Assembly: GCF_008180615.1 (NCBI RefSeq)
Contig: NZ_VTEH01000011.1
Span: 108,779-172,778, forward strand
DNA from: Rossellomorea vietnamensis
GTDB lineage: Bacteria; Bacillota; Bacilli; Bacillales; Bacillaceae_B
Direction: 5' to 3'
Length of the DNA: 64,000 bases
The position numbers were made by a program, and so were the translations under genes. Below the pieces are notes generated by a model that had not been told where the DNA came from, did no database searches, and saw only the letters and a list, made by a program, of their open reading frames with translations. Positions 17,454-25,797 of the stretch are shown here, in pieces (the first letter of the stretch is position 1; every line of letters begins with the position of its first letter).

Positions 17454-17485
17454 GCGCACTGTGAATTTACAGTGTGCGTTTTTTA
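17454..17485 (+). terminator. Terminator after selO
   Basis: Stem GCGCACTGT / ACAGTGTGC with a 6-nt loop and T run. Confidence 0.85.
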
Positions 17486-17574
17486 TTTTGGCAAAATTTA
17501 ATCGCATTAATTGACGGGTTGATTTGTAAACGAATCCTATCGTTAATGAAGTAACCGCCTAATATATCAAAAAA

Positions 17575-17646
17575 TAAAGGGAGATTTTCCCGTTAAATTT
17601 TAAAATGAATTGAATTCGGTAGATGTAAGGGGAAATTTTCCCCTTA
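17575..17646. repeat. Two GGGA/TCCC dyads 51 bp apart
   Basis: GGGAGATTTTCCC (centre about 17585) and TAAGGGGAAATTTTCCCCTTA (centre 17636) are the same type as the dyads at 5-72 and 34238-34421. Confidence 0.7.
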
Positions 17647-17651
17647 ATTTT

Positions 17652-17825
17652 AAAAGCCTTCTGTATTCGCATATATTGTTGCTTTCGGTTATCCCTAAGA
17701 GTTTCTAAGGGAGGGAGAGTAGCACTTTTCTTTTCGGTATTACCAGCTTTTACCACTCTTAAATGGTTATTTTTTCGGACTTAGTATCAAATAGCAACAA
17801 AGTTTGCGAAAAAAGCCTTTTAAAA
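17652..17825. repeat. MITE-like element, copy 1
   Basis: The left end AAAGCCTTCTGTATTCGC is followed by ATATTGTTGCTTTCGG, and the right end is AGCAACAAAGTTTGCG then AAAAAAGCCTTTT, forming degenerate terminal inverted repeats around a non-coding 174-bp core. Four related copies lie at 28944, 30806, 34473 and 43518. No reading frame of note. The rest of the 17.4-18.15 kb gap has no visible gene. Confidence 0.7.
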
Positions 17826-18053
17826 ACAGCCTCAAATGATCACGGTCAACTTAAAATATTGGTGAAAAAGCCTGGTGTGATAACCGCCCCTCTCCCCTTT
17901 TAATTGGGTCTGTGACTGCCCGCTTTGCACCTCGCAAAGCCCACCCCCGAAGATGGATTGTCCCTTTTCTAGCGCAAAAGCAGGAAATTATAAAAAAAAG
18001 CACATTTTTTTATAGTCAAAAACCTTTTTATATCAACGCTTGAGACGCCTTAT

Positions 18054-18119
18054 ATGACACTTGTCATACCCTGCATATGACACCTACTACTTATGAGAAA
18101 ACGGCTTCCCCGGTATACT
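18054..18119 (+). promoter_or_regulatory. Candidate DesR operator and promoter of the desaturase gene
   Basis: A perfect dyad ATGACA-CT-TGTCAT (18054-18067) is followed by another half-site ATGACA (18077-18082), then TTATGA, 17 nt and TATACT (18114-18119). The layout places the sites at roughly -72 to -44, the zone where phosphorylated DesR activates des in Bacillus subtilis. The identity of the binding protein is inferred. Confidence 0.55.
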
Positions 18120-18154
18120 ATGGTTAACTCGAAAAACGAAGGGGATTCTACTAA

Positions 18155-19186
18155 ATGACAAACCTCAAAACTTTGAAAAAAGAAATAGCTCCCTATGAAA
18201 AAGCAACAACAAAGGAAAGTGTTTGGCAGATCATCAATACATTAGGACCATTCTTCTTATTGTGGTTCCTGGCTTACCAGAGTCTATCTGTATCTTACTG
18301 GCTTGCGCTGGTTCCCATGGTGTTTGCGGCAGGATTTTTGACCAGAAGTTTCATCATCTTCCATGACTGCACGCATTATAACTTTTTCAAAAGCCGCCGC
18401 GTCAACCGCATTGTCGGAACATTTGTTGGTGTTCTGACATTGTTTCCCTTTGATCAATGGGGACATGAGCATAATATCCACCATGCGACAAGTGGAAACC
18501 TGGATAAACGCGGGACAGGAGACATCTGGACTCTTACCGTGAAGGAATATGCAGAAGCACCGCTCAGACTGCGTCTTGCTTATCGTTTTTACCGTAATCC
18601 AATCGTCATGTTCGGGCTGGGCCCGATCTATGTATTTCTTTTGAAAAATAGATTCAACCGAAAGAATGCTCGTAAGAAAGAGCGTTATAATACGTATCTT
18701 GTCAATGTGATGATCGTCGCTTTGATAGCAATTCTGGGTACAGTTCTGGGCTGGCAGTCGTTCCTTCTTGTGCAAGGATCAATCTTCATGATTTCCGGTT
18801 CGATCGGAATCTGGCTGTTTTATGTTCAGCATACCTTTGAAGATTCTTACTTTGAAGAAAACACTGAGTGGGAGTACGTTCTTGCAGCTGTGGAAGGAAG
18901 TTCTTTTTACAAGCTTCCTAAAGTCCTGCAATTCCTGACAGGTAACATCGGGTTTCATCACGTTCACCATTTAAGCCCGCGGGTCCCGAATTACAGACTT
19001 GAAGAGGCTCACTACAATACGGCTGCACTGCAGCATGTACCGACCATCACGCTTGCGACAAGTTTGCAGTCCCTCCGTTTCCGTTTGTGGGATGAGGATA
19101 GCAAGAACTTCGTAAGCTTCAAAAAAGGCATCAAGTCAATTGCCAATAACCGCCGCGTTTCAGCCCAAGCAAAGCCTGAACTTTAA
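18155..19186 (+). CDS. des: Membrane fatty acid desaturase (Des type)
   Basis: Des introduces a cis double bond into acyl chains of membrane phospholipids, restoring fluidity after cold shock. This 343-residue membrane enzyme has the three histidine boxes that hold the di-iron centre: HDCTH (70-74), HEHNIHH (104-110) and HHVHH (about 272-276), with hydrophobic hairpins between them. The ATG at 18155 follows GAAGGGGATTCTACTAA. Upstream sites look like DesR targets. The next gene encodes a DesR-like receiver without a DNA-binding domain, while no DesK sensor kinase lies nearby, unlike the des-desK-desR order of Bacillus subtilis. Confidence 0.92.
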   Translation: MTNLKTLKKEIAPYEKATTKESVWQIINTLGPFFLLWFLAYQSLSVSYWLALVPMVFAAGFLTRSFIIFHDCTHYNFFKSRRVNRIVGTFVGVLTLFPFDQWGHEHNIHHATSGNLDKRGTGDIWTLTVKEYAEAPLRLRLAYRFYRNPIVMFGLGPIYVFLLKNRFNRKNARKKERYNTYLVNVMIVALIAILGTVLGWQSFLLVQGSIFMISGSIGIWLFYVQHTFEDSYFEENTEWEYVLAAVEGSSFYKLPKVLQFLTGNIGFHHVHHLSPRVPNYRLEEAHYNTAALQHVPTITLATSLQSLRFRLWDEDSKNFVSFKKGIKSIANNRRVSAQAKPEL

Positions 19187-19267
19187 TCTTGCCCATTTTC
19201 GCCCGGCTCTCCTTCGAAAAATAGAGGAGAGCCTTTGTATAGCTGGACCATTGAGGAGAGGAAACAC

Positions 19268-19807
19268 ATGATTCGTATAGTGATCGCAGAGGATCAAGAA
19301 TTCTTGTTGGGAATTATCGGGTCCCTGCTCAGCCTTGAAGAGGATATGGAAGTTGTCGGACAGTCGAGTGATGGCGCAGAGGTGCTGGCGCTTGTTAAGG
19401 AGCATCAGCCGGATATCTGTATTATGGACATGGATTCTCATTCAGAGAATGACACTGCCGAAAAGTTACATGCGTCGGGCTGCAAACTCATGATTCTGAC
19501 GACATTTGCCAAACCGGGCTACTTTGAGAGAATAGTCCAAATGGACATAAAAGGGTATCTCCCTAAAGACAGTTCCAGCGAGGAGTTTGTTTCTTCCATC
19601 CGAAAGATTATGGAAGGCGGGCGGGCCTATTCTCAGGCGCTCATGGAAAGCGATGACAGCGGAAAAGGTGAGGGGGAAGGGCGGAGCGGATCTTCAAGTG
19701 GTGAACCGGGCTTCCAAGCACCTTCTGACCAGCAGAATAAAACGCTTGAAACGGTCCGTGGTTATCTCACGACCTTCAAAGACAAAATGAAATTACCGGC
19801 AGGATAG
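19268..19807 (+). CDS. DesR-like response regulator receiver lacking the HTH output domain
   Basis: Residues 1-120 match DesR of Bacillus subtilis strikingly: IAEDQ-LLG--GSLL-LE-DMEVVGQ at the start, phosphoacceptor Asp54 in CIMDMDS, the Thr switch in ILTTFAKPGYF and Lys in KGYLPKDS. Where DesR continues into a LuxR-type helix-turn-helix, this protein has a Gly/Ser/Glu-rich linker (about 128-155) and a short helical end (LETVRGYLTTFKDKMKLP), total 179 residues. The start at 19268 has TTGAGGAGAGGAAACAC. It lies 81 bp after des and may be co-transcribed. It could act as a phosphate sink or as an inhibitor that dimerises with real DesR; that is inference. Confidence 0.8.
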   Translation: MIRIVIAEDQEFLLGIIGSLLSLEEDMEVVGQSSDGAEVLALVKEHQPDICIMDMDSHSENDTAEKLHASGCKLMILTTFAKPGYFERIVQMDIKGYLPKDSSSEEFVSSIRKIMEGGRAYSQALMESDDSGKGEGEGRSGSSSGEPGFQAPSDQQNKTLETVRGYLTTFKDKMKLPAG

Positions 19808-19818
19808 ACTGTAATCAT

Positions 19819-19854
19819 AAGGAGGATGGAATGAAAAGATTCCATCCTCCTTTT
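19819..19854 (+). terminator. Terminator after the receiver gene
   Basis: Stem AAGGAGGATGGAAT / ATTCCATCCTCCTT with a short loop and T run; closes the des unit. Confidence 0.85.
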
Positions 19855-19880
19855 GCGTTTTAATACGTTAAAGCACGAAG

Positions 19881-19893
19881 AGGGACTGTCCCT
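19881..19893. repeat. AGGGACTGTCCCT palindrome, single copy
   Basis: A single member of the 43-bp-phased family, flanked by GTTAAAGC-type half repeats on both sides. Confidence 0.75.
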
Positions 19894-19990
19894 TTTAGTA
19901 CGGTGGTGCGTTAAAGCTGCATTCCTCAAGGCTTCCGCGTATGGTAAGATAATTAAAAAAGACGGAATTTTCTTGAAAGAGGAGCATCCT

Positions 19991-21349
19991 ATGAAGAGTT
20001 TGTTAGGAAATGTATCAGTAGATATGATCGAGACAATCTTGGAGAACGCTTTTGAGTGGCTTGTTGTAGTGGATGACATCGGCAGGATTCTGTTCATCAA
20101 CCAGAATTACTGCGAATTTCTTGAAGTGGACCGTGATCAGGCCGTCGGTAAGCATGTGACAGAGGTCATAGAGAATACAAGAATGCATATTGTGGCAAGG
20201 ACAGGGAAAGAGGAAATTGCCGATCTGCAGTACATAAGAGGAAATTACATGATCGCCAACCGGATTCCAATCGAGGTGGATGGCAGGGTCGTTGGTGCGT
20301 TCGGTTCCGTATTTTTCCGTGATACGAGTGAATGGAAGCAGATGAGTTCACATGTGAAGAATCTCCTGTCCAAGATTCAAAGCTATATTCAGGATATCAA
20401 CAATGGAGCGAAGTATACCTTGTCAGATATCAGCGGGGGCAGCAGGACCCTGTTGGAGCTTAAGCAAAAAGTGCAGACCGTTGCGCCAAGTGATATCTCT
20501 GTCCTCATCAGGGGAGAAAGCGGGACAGGAAAGGAATTGTTTGCACATAGTATCCATCAGCTGAGTGAAAGAAGTCAGCAGCCTTTTATCAAGGTAAACT
20601 GTGCGGCCATTCCTGAGCAGCTCCTTGAATCTGAACTGTTTGGATACGAGGAAGGCGCCTTCACGGGAGCGCGTAAAGGCGGGAAAAAAGGAAAGTTCCA
20701 GCTTGCCGACAAAGGGACATTATTTCTTGATGAGATAGGGGATATGCCTTTAAATATGCAGGCCAAGCTGCTGCGTGTCCTGCAGGAGGGTGAGGTTGAA
20801 CCAGTGGGAGCGACCGAAATGGAACAAGTGGATGTAAGGATTATCGCGGCAACGAACCGTCCCCTTGAAAAAATGATGGAGGAAAAGCGGTTCAGAGAGG
20901 ATCTTTATTACAGAATCAACGTGATTCCATTTACCGTTCCTTCTTTGAGGGAGAGAGTGGAAGACATCCCTTCATTGTCAAAAAAGTTCATGGACAAGTC
21001 GGCGGAGAAATCGGGTAAGCGCTTGAAGGGGCTGGAGCCGGAAGTACTGCAGATCTTCAACCGCTACAGCTGGCCGGGAAACATTCGTGAGCTGGAGAAC
21101 GTGATAGAAGCCTCGACTTATTTTACTTCAGGCGAAACGATCACAGTAGATTCTCTGCCTGCCTATATCAAGGGTGATCAGGCGTATAAATTTGACGAAA
21201 AATCTTTAAAGGAAATTTTAGAGGAAACAGAGAAAAGAGTAATCGGTCAAACGTTAAAATCGCACTGTGATAGACGTTCAGCAGCGAAAGCTCTGGGAAT
21301 CAGCAAGTCCAGCTTATATGAAAAAATTAATAAATTCGGGATTGAATAG
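19991..21349 (+). CDS. Sigma-54-dependent activator with PAS domain
   Basis: This 452-residue enhancer-binding protein has an N-terminal PAS domain (about 12-115), an AAA+ domain (about 145-370) with Walker A GESGTGKE (175-182), the sigma-54 contact loop GAFTGA (222-227) and LFLDEIGDM (Walker B), and a Fis-type helix-turn-helix (about 410-450, SAAKALGISKSSLYEKI). It remodels RNA polymerase bound to sigma-54 after sensing a signal through PAS. The start at 19991 has AAAGAGGAGCATCCT. It directly precedes the ketone-body operon, whose promoter is of the -24/-12 type with inverted repeats in between, so it almost certainly activates that operon. Confidence 0.9.
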   Translation: MKSLLGNVSVDMIETILENAFEWLVVVDDIGRILFINQNYCEFLEVDRDQAVGKHVTEVIENTRMHIVARTGKEEIADLQYIRGNYMIANRIPIEVDGRVVGAFGSVFFRDTSEWKQMSSHVKNLLSKIQSYIQDINNGAKYTLSDISGGSRTLLELKQKVQTVAPSDISVLIRGESGTGKELFAHSIHQLSERSQQPFIKVNCAAIPEQLLESELFGYEEGAFTGARKGGKKGKFQLADKGTLFLDEIGDMPLNMQAKLLRVLQEGEVEPVGATEMEQVDVRIIAATNRPLEKMMEEKRFREDLYYRINVIPFTVPSLRERVEDIPSLSKKFMDKSAEKSGKRLKGLEPEVLQIFNRYSWPGNIRELENVIEASTYFTSGETITVDSLPAYIKGDQAYKFDEKSLKEILEETEKRVIGQTLKSHCDRRSAAKALGISKSSLYEKINKFGIE

Positions 21350-21354
21350 AGGTG

Positions 21355-21471
21355 TCCGGAATTCCGGAAAGGTGTCCAGTTTTCTGGACGCCTTTATTTT
21401 GTTCTTATAAATGTGAACATTTTGAAAACATTAAGGGGCAGCTTTCGTTACATTGTCCAGATTCTTGGACA
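21355..21471 (+). promoter_or_regulatory. Three inverted repeats, likely upstream activator sites
   Basis: TCCGGAATTCCGGA (21355-21368), GTCCAG-TTTT-CTGGAC (21374-21389) and TGTCCA-N6-TGGACA (21454-21471) share a GTCCA/TGGAC core and lie 40-160 bp upstream of the -24/-12 promoter, the usual range for enhancer-binding proteins. The second, GC-rich and followed by TTTATTTT, may also end transcription of the activator gene. Confidence 0.65.
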
Positions 21472-21512
21472 GCAGGACAAGCTCGCGTGAGGTTTTATGC
21501 GGCTGAGCAAGT

Positions 21513-21529
21513 TGGCACACTTCTTGCAT
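21513..21529 (+). promoter_or_regulatory. Sigma-54 (-24/-12) promoter of the ketone-body operon
   Basis: TGGCAC, 5 nt, TTGCAT matches the sigma-54 consensus TGGCAC-N5-TTGCW fully. It is 45 bp upstream of the GTG start of the first gene. Confidence 0.92.
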
Positions 21530-21573
21530 TAAATCCAATGAGTACTAATTTTTACAAGAAGGGAGTTGCAGAC

Positions 21574-22263
21574 GTGAAAACAGTATACAGCCGTTCTATG
21601 GATGCCATCGAGGGCATTCAAGATGGGATGACCTTGATGGCCGGCGGCTTTGGCCTTGTCGGCATACCGGAGAAATTGATTCTTGCACTGGTTGAAAAGG
21701 GAGTAAGGGATCTGACCATCATTTCCAATAATTGTGGAGTGGATGACTGGGGCCTGGGTTTGCTTCTTCAAAAAAGGCAAATCAAGAAGATGATTGGCTC
21801 TTATGTTGGTGAGAACAAAGAATTTGAAAGACAGGTTTTGTCTGGGGAATTGGAAGTAGAGTTAGTGCCTCAAGGAACGCTGGCGGAACGAATCCGTGCA
21901 GGCGGGGCCGGTATACCTGCATTTTTCACTGCAGCAGGTGCAGGGACCGTGGTGGCGGAAGGCAAAGAAACAAGATTCTTCAACGGAAAGGAATATGTAC
22001 TTGAAGAGGCATTGACATCAGACTTCAGTCTTGTCCGGGCAGCAAAAGGAGATCTGGCGGGCAACCTCGTCTACAATAAAACAGCGCAAAATTTCAATCC
22101 CTTGATGGCGGCGGCAGGAAGAGTCACCATTGCCGAGGTGGAGGAACTGGCTGCAATAGGGGATATCGATCCAAATGAGGTCCATACACCAGGTATCTAC
22201 GTTCAAAGAATGATAGAATCCGTTCCAGAAAAGAGAATCGAAAAACGAACGGTGAGCAGGTAA
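21574..22263 (+). CDS. scoA: 3-oxoacid CoA-transferase subunit A
   Basis: Subunit A pairs with the next gene product to move CoA from succinyl-CoA to acetoacetate (or a similar acid), the entry step of ketone-body use. The 229-residue protein has the CoA-transferase family I alpha pattern: GMTLMAGGFGLVGIPEKL near residue 18, ISNNCGVDDWGLGLLL, and PAFFTAAGAGT. The GTG at 21574 was chosen because AGAAGGGAGTTGCAGAC precedes it and family homology starts there. It is the first gene after the sigma-54 promoter; scoB follows after 12 bp. Confidence 0.9.
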   Translation: MKTVYSRSMDAIEGIQDGMTLMAGGFGLVGIPEKLILALVEKGVRDLTIISNNCGVDDWGLGLLLQKRQIKKMIGSYVGENKEFERQVLSGELEVELVPQGTLAERIRAGGAGIPAFFTAAGAGTVVAEGKETRFFNGKEYVLEEALTSDFSLVRAAKGDLAGNLVYNKTAQNFNPLMAAAGRVTIAEVEELAAIGDIDPNEVHTPGIYVQRMIESVPEKRIEKRTVSR

Positions 22264-22275
22264 GGAGGCTGAATA

Positions 22276-22926
22276 ATGGATAAGGCAGCAGTAAGAGAAG
22301 TGATTGCGAGAAGAGCCGAACAGGAAATTAATGACGGTGACTACGTCAATTTGGGAATCGGCATGCCTACGCTTGTCGCCAATTATATTTCAGATCATAA
22401 GCAAGTGGTGCTTCAATCGGAGAACGGGCTGCTTGGAATCGGTCCTTATCCAAGAGAGAGCGAGGTCGATCCAGATTTGATCAATGCAGGGAAAGAAACT
22501 GTCACGGCGATTCCGGGTGCTTCTTACTTTGATTCTGCAGAGTCTTTTGCCATGATCCGCGGAGGACATGTCGATGTCGCGATCCTTGGGGGAATGGAAG
22601 TTTCACGGTCAGGAGATCTTGCCAACTGGATGATTCCCGGGAAGATGATAAAAGGGATGGGCGGCGCCATGGATCTGGTTCACGGGGCAAGAAAGATCAT
22701 TGTCATCATGGAGCATGTTTCTAAAAATGGAGCGCCTAAAAATGTAAGCGATTGCAGTCTGCCTCTGACAGGAAAGGGCGTGGTCGACCGCATCATCACC
22801 GAAAGAGCGGTCATCGATGTGACAGATAGCGGTCTTAAGCTAGTGGAAGTATTCGAAGGGTTCACTGTAGAAGATATCCTGAGTTCCACGGAGCCTGAGC
22901 TTGATGTCAGTAATGTGAAATCATAA
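22276..22926 (+). CDS. scoB: 3-oxoacid CoA-transferase subunit B
   Basis: This 216-residue subunit carries the catalytic glutamate that forms the enzyme-CoA thioester: Glu49 in [25 protein letters not shown] (26-38) and [14 protein letters not shown] are further family I beta-subunit signatures. GTAAGGAGGCTGAATA precedes the ATG. It lies in the operon scoA-scoB-permease-bdh and probably acts on acetoacetate made by the dehydrogenase at the end of the operon. Confidence 0.92.
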   Translation: MDKAAVREVIARRAEQEINDGDYVNLGIGMPTLVANYISDHKQVVLQSENGLLGIGPYPRESEVDPDLINAGKETVTAIPGASYFDSAESFAMIRGGHVDVAILGGMEVSRSGDLANWMIPGKMIKGMGGAMDLVHGARKIIVIMEHVSKNGAPKNVSDCSLPLTGKGVVDRIITERAVIDVTDSGLKLVEVFEGFTVEDILSSTEPELDVSNVKS

Positions 22927-23023
22927 TTTTTTCTAGTGGCGTTCTGCTCTTGTAGAGGTGCAGAGATGGTGATTGTTTTTTTCAGAAAGAGTGGATGTTA
23001 TACAACACAAAGGGGGAACTTTC

Positions 23024-24346
23024 ATGTTAAGCATGATTGGGTTAATTGGGGGACTCGCATTATTAATTATTTTGACCATGAGGGGTATGAATATCCTGAT
23101 TGTGGGGCCGATTTCTGCTCTGTTCGTGGGTGTGCTCAGCGGATTGCCGCTGTTTCCGCAGCTAGTGGGAGAAGGGGAAGCCAATCTCGTCGGCAACTAC
23201 ATGTCCGGCTTCACTGGATTCATAGCTTCCTGGTATTTGATGTTCCTGCTCGGCGCTGTATTCGGCAAGGTAATGGAAGACAGCGGGGCTGCGGACAGTG
23301 TTTCGCGTTTTGTGGTAGAAAAAATGGGAATGAAGTTCGCTGTTTTTGCGATCGTTTTGGCTTGTGCAGTTTTAACATATGGGGGAGTCAGCTTATTCGT
23401 CGTGGCATTCTCGGTTTACCCTATGGCGGTCAGCCTGTTCAAACAAGCAGATCTGCCGCGGCGTTTCATCCCGGCTGCGCTTGCCTTTGGATCGGTAACT
23501 TTTACGATGACATCTGCAGGTTCGCCGGAAATCCAGAACTGGATTCCGATTGATTACCTGGGAACCAGTCCATATGCCGGGTGGGAAGTAAGTGCAATTG
23601 TCGCTGTGTTTATGGCGGTGTTCGGGTATTGGTGGCTGAAACGCATGATTAATAAGGCTGTTTCAAAAGGAGAAAAATTTGAGGCTCGTAAAGAAGATCC
23701 TGTCATCGATGGAAGCAGACAATTACCTCATCCAATGATGGGGCTTGTGCCATTGCTGGTGGTGCTGGTCATCGCTTATATTTTCCATGATTCTTTAAAA
23801 CAATCGGCCCTGATCATAGCACTTCTGGGCGGGGTCATCTCTGCTTATCTATTAAACCGAAAATATTTCAAAGGATTCTGGGGAGCTGTTTCAGAAGGTA
23901 CGGTTGGAGCGTTGATTGCGATTGGTAACACGGCGGCTGTTGTCGGCTTCGGCGGTGTTGCGAAAGCAGTGCCTGCTTTTGAAACGGCGGTGGATGTCAT
24001 GACCAGCATTCCTGGATCTCCGTTGATCGGAGGAGCAATCGCGGTCAGTGTCATTGCCGGTATGACTGGGTCTGCATCCGGAGGCCAGGCTATCGCGCTT
24101 CCAATCCTTGCACCGCATTATATGGATATGGGGGTCAATCCGGAAGCTCTTCACCGTACGGTTGCGATATCGTCTGGTGCGCTGGACTCGCTTCCGCACA
24201 ATGGTTACGTGGTTACAACGATCCGCTCTATTTGTAATGAAACTCATGCAGCCGCATATGGCGCGGTCGGGGCTGTGACGGTCATTGTCCCGCTCATCGG
24301 GCTGGCCATTGCGATTCTATTATTCTCTTTAGGTGTAGGAATTTAA
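23024..24346 (+). CDS. GntP-family permease, probably for 3-hydroxybutyrate
   Basis: This 440-residue protein has about 12 hydrophobic helices and the GntP-family features (SGLPLFPQ, FGSVTFTMTSAGSPEIQN, SGALDSLPHNGYV). GntP carriers move small hydroxy acids with protons or sodium. The location between a 3-oxoacid CoA-transferase and a hydroxybutyrate dehydrogenase makes 3-hydroxybutyrate or acetoacetate the likely substrate, as proposed for the similar operon in other bacilli. The ATG at 23024 follows AAAGGGGGAACTTTC. The gene has a 97-bp gap after scoB with no terminator. Confidence 0.85.
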   Translation: MLSMIGLIGGLALLIILTMRGMNILIVGPISALFVGVLSGLPLFPQLVGEGEANLVGNYMSGFTGFIASWYLMFLLGAVFGKVMEDSGAADSVSRFVVEKMGMKFAVFAIVLACAVLTYGGVSLFVVAFSVYPMAVSLFKQADLPRRFIPAALAFGSVTFTMTSAGSPEIQNWIPIDYLGTSPYAGWEVSAIVAVFMAVFGYWWLKRMINKAVSKGEKFEARKEDPVIDGSRQLPHPMMGLVPLLVVLVIAYIFHDSLKQSALIIALLGGVISAYLLNRKYFKGFWGAVSEGTVGALIAIGNTAAVVGFGGVAKAVPAFETAVDVMTSIPGSPLIGGAIAVSVIAGMTGSASGGQAIALPILAPHYMDMGVNPEALHRTVAISSGALDSLPHNGYVVTTIRSICNETHAAAYGAVGAVTVIVPLIGLAIAILLFSLGVGI

Positions 24347-24421
24347 TTTTTAAAAGAAGAGGGTGGTTACCGCTTGGGAAAAAATTAAGCGGAAACCGCC
24401 TTCCAAAGGAGTTGGTGCTTT

Positions 24422-25198
24422 ATGGTGAAGGATAAAGTGGTATTGATTACAGGAGCTGCACAGGGAATCGGATACGAAATTGCGAAAGATTTCGCAGAGC
24501 GGGGAGCCAAGGTGGTGCTGACCGATCTGCAGGAAGATAAAGTGAAAGCGTCTGCTGAAGAGCTGGCGGAAGCTGGTTACGAGTCCATCGGGGTGAAGTG
24601 CGATGTGACATCTGAGGAAGATATCATTGGCGCAATAGAAGCGGCTGTCAAAAAATTCGGCAGGCTGGATATTTTAATCAATAATGCGGGGCTTCAGTAT
24701 GTCTCTAACATTGAAGATTTTCCTACAGAGAAATTCGAGTTTCTGATCAAGGTGATGCTGACCGCTCCTTTTGTCGCGATCAAGCATGCATTGCCTGTCA
24801 TGAAGAAGCAGGGATTCGGGCGCATCATCAATATGTCCTCCATTAATGGTCTTATCGGGTTTGCAGGCAAAGCTGCCTATAATTCGGCAAAGCATGGAGT
24901 GATCGGGTTAACGAAGGTCGCAGCGTTGGAAGCGGCCCAATACGGTGTGACGGTGAATGCCGTCTGTCCGGGATATGTGGATACTCCGCTGGTAAGGGGC
25001 CAGCTTGGGGATCTGGCGAGGACCCGTGGTGTTGAGCTTGAAAAAGTGCTCGAAGATGTCATCTATCCGCTTGTCCCGCAGAAGCGCCTCTTATCTGTAA
25101 AAGAAATCTCTGAATATACCATTTTCTTATGCGGAGAAGGAGCCCGGGGAGTCACGGGGCAGGCCGTCGTGCTCGATGGAGGATACACTGTTCAATAG
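24422..25198 (+). CDS. bdhA: 3-hydroxybutyrate dehydrogenase (SDR)
   Basis: This 258-residue short-chain dehydrogenase oxidises (R)-3-hydroxybutyrate to acetoacetate with NAD+. It shows the cofactor motif TGAAQGIG (10-17), NNAG (87-90), and the catalytic Ser140, Tyr153 and Lys157. The stretch around AVCPGYVDTPLVRGQ and the C-terminal VTGQAVVLDGGYTVQ are typical for bacterial BdhA. The ribosome binding site is AAAGGAGTTGGTGCTT. It ends the sigma-54 operon. With phaC/phaR 18 kb away, it would return the PHB monomer to central metabolism. Confidence 0.9.
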   Translation: MVKDKVVLITGAAQGIGYEIAKDFAERGAKVVLTDLQEDKVKASAEELAEAGYESIGVKCDVTSEEDIIGAIEAAVKKFGRLDILINNAGLQYVSNIEDFPTEKFEFLIKVMLTAPFVAIKHALPVMKKQGFGRIINMSSINGLIGFAGKAAYNSAKHGVIGLTKVAALEAAQYGVTVNAVCPGYVDTPLVRGQLGDLARTRGVELEKVLEDVIYPLVPQKRLLSVKEISEYTIFLCGEGARGVTGQAVVLDGGYTVQ

Positions 25199-25220
25199 AA
25201 TGGTAGATAAACGCACTGAA

Positions 25221-25276
25221 AGGGACAGTCCCGCTTAGTGCGTCAACGCGTTAGTGTACGACCAGGGACTGTCCCT
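25221..25276. repeat. Paired AGGGACWGTCCC palindromes, centres 43 bp apart
   Basis: Centres at 25227 and 25270, with CAACGCGTTAG midway; lies just after the bdhA stop codon. Confidence 0.85.
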
Positions 25277-25333
25277 GGTCACACTTTAAAGGTATAAAGT
25301 ACTTTGATGGAATTTGTAAGAATTCGTCGAATA

Positions 25334-25457
25334 TTGACAACGTTTACATTATCTATTATTCTTATAATATAAAAGTTAATAGTCGTGATGGAGATGAAGA
25401 GATCACTTGAAATGCCCGGGTTCTGCCCAGGGAGTTTCTTGTGATCTTTTTTATGGC
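25334..25457 (+). promoter_or_regulatory. Orphan promoter, cre-like site and terminator without a gene
   Basis: TTGACAACGTTTACA overlaps a 13-of-14 match to the CcpA cre consensus (25336-25349), followed by TATAAT at 25363. About 35 bp later AAGAGATCACTTG..TTCTTGTGATCTTTTTT forms a terminator (about 25398-25457). Nothing codes between them. This is either a short CcpA-controlled RNA or a leader separated from its gene by the repeat at 25571. The rest of the 25.2-25.8 kb gap is repeats. Confidence 0.45.
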
Positions 25458-25570
25458 CAGTGAGAAAAGAAAGGAGGACTGTCTGCCTGTTTGTTAACTT
25501 TTTTATTGCTTAAGACATTTTAAAATTAATCTTACTTAGTGAAGAACTTTTTACGATGTTATCCACGTCC

Positions 25571-25655
25571 AGCCCCTCGGGGTCAAATAACCCGAAGAGA
25601 ATAAAAGGAAAGCTCGCCTTTTTTTCTCTTTGGAACATTTGCCTGTCGGGGCTGA
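25571..25655 (-). repeat. GACAGGCAAATGTTCC-type dispersed repeat, partial copy
   Basis: AGCCCCTCGGGGTCAAATAA, AAAGGAAAGCTCGCC and GGAACATTTGCCTGTC also occur in fuller copies at 30600-30790 (opposite strand) and 52320-52480. Non-coding. Confidence 0.75.
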
Positions 25656-25797
25656 GCAAGGTGCTTCTGTTTTTGTTTCTGGAATAATAATACATATTAT
25701 TATTCCCCGCTTTAAAGGCATAAACAGGACAAAGCTATATTAAATATTTAGTAATACTAAAATTTTATCTTAAAACTATTATACGGAGGGTGAAAAG

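Noticed and set aside
17880..17960. GC-richer stretch between selO and des
   Set aside because: No frame, hairpin or known RNA pattern; left unannotated.
22936..23553. 205-codon frame overlapping the GntP permease in another frame
   Set aside because: The permease frame has the membrane helices and a ribosome binding site; the other is a frame shadow.
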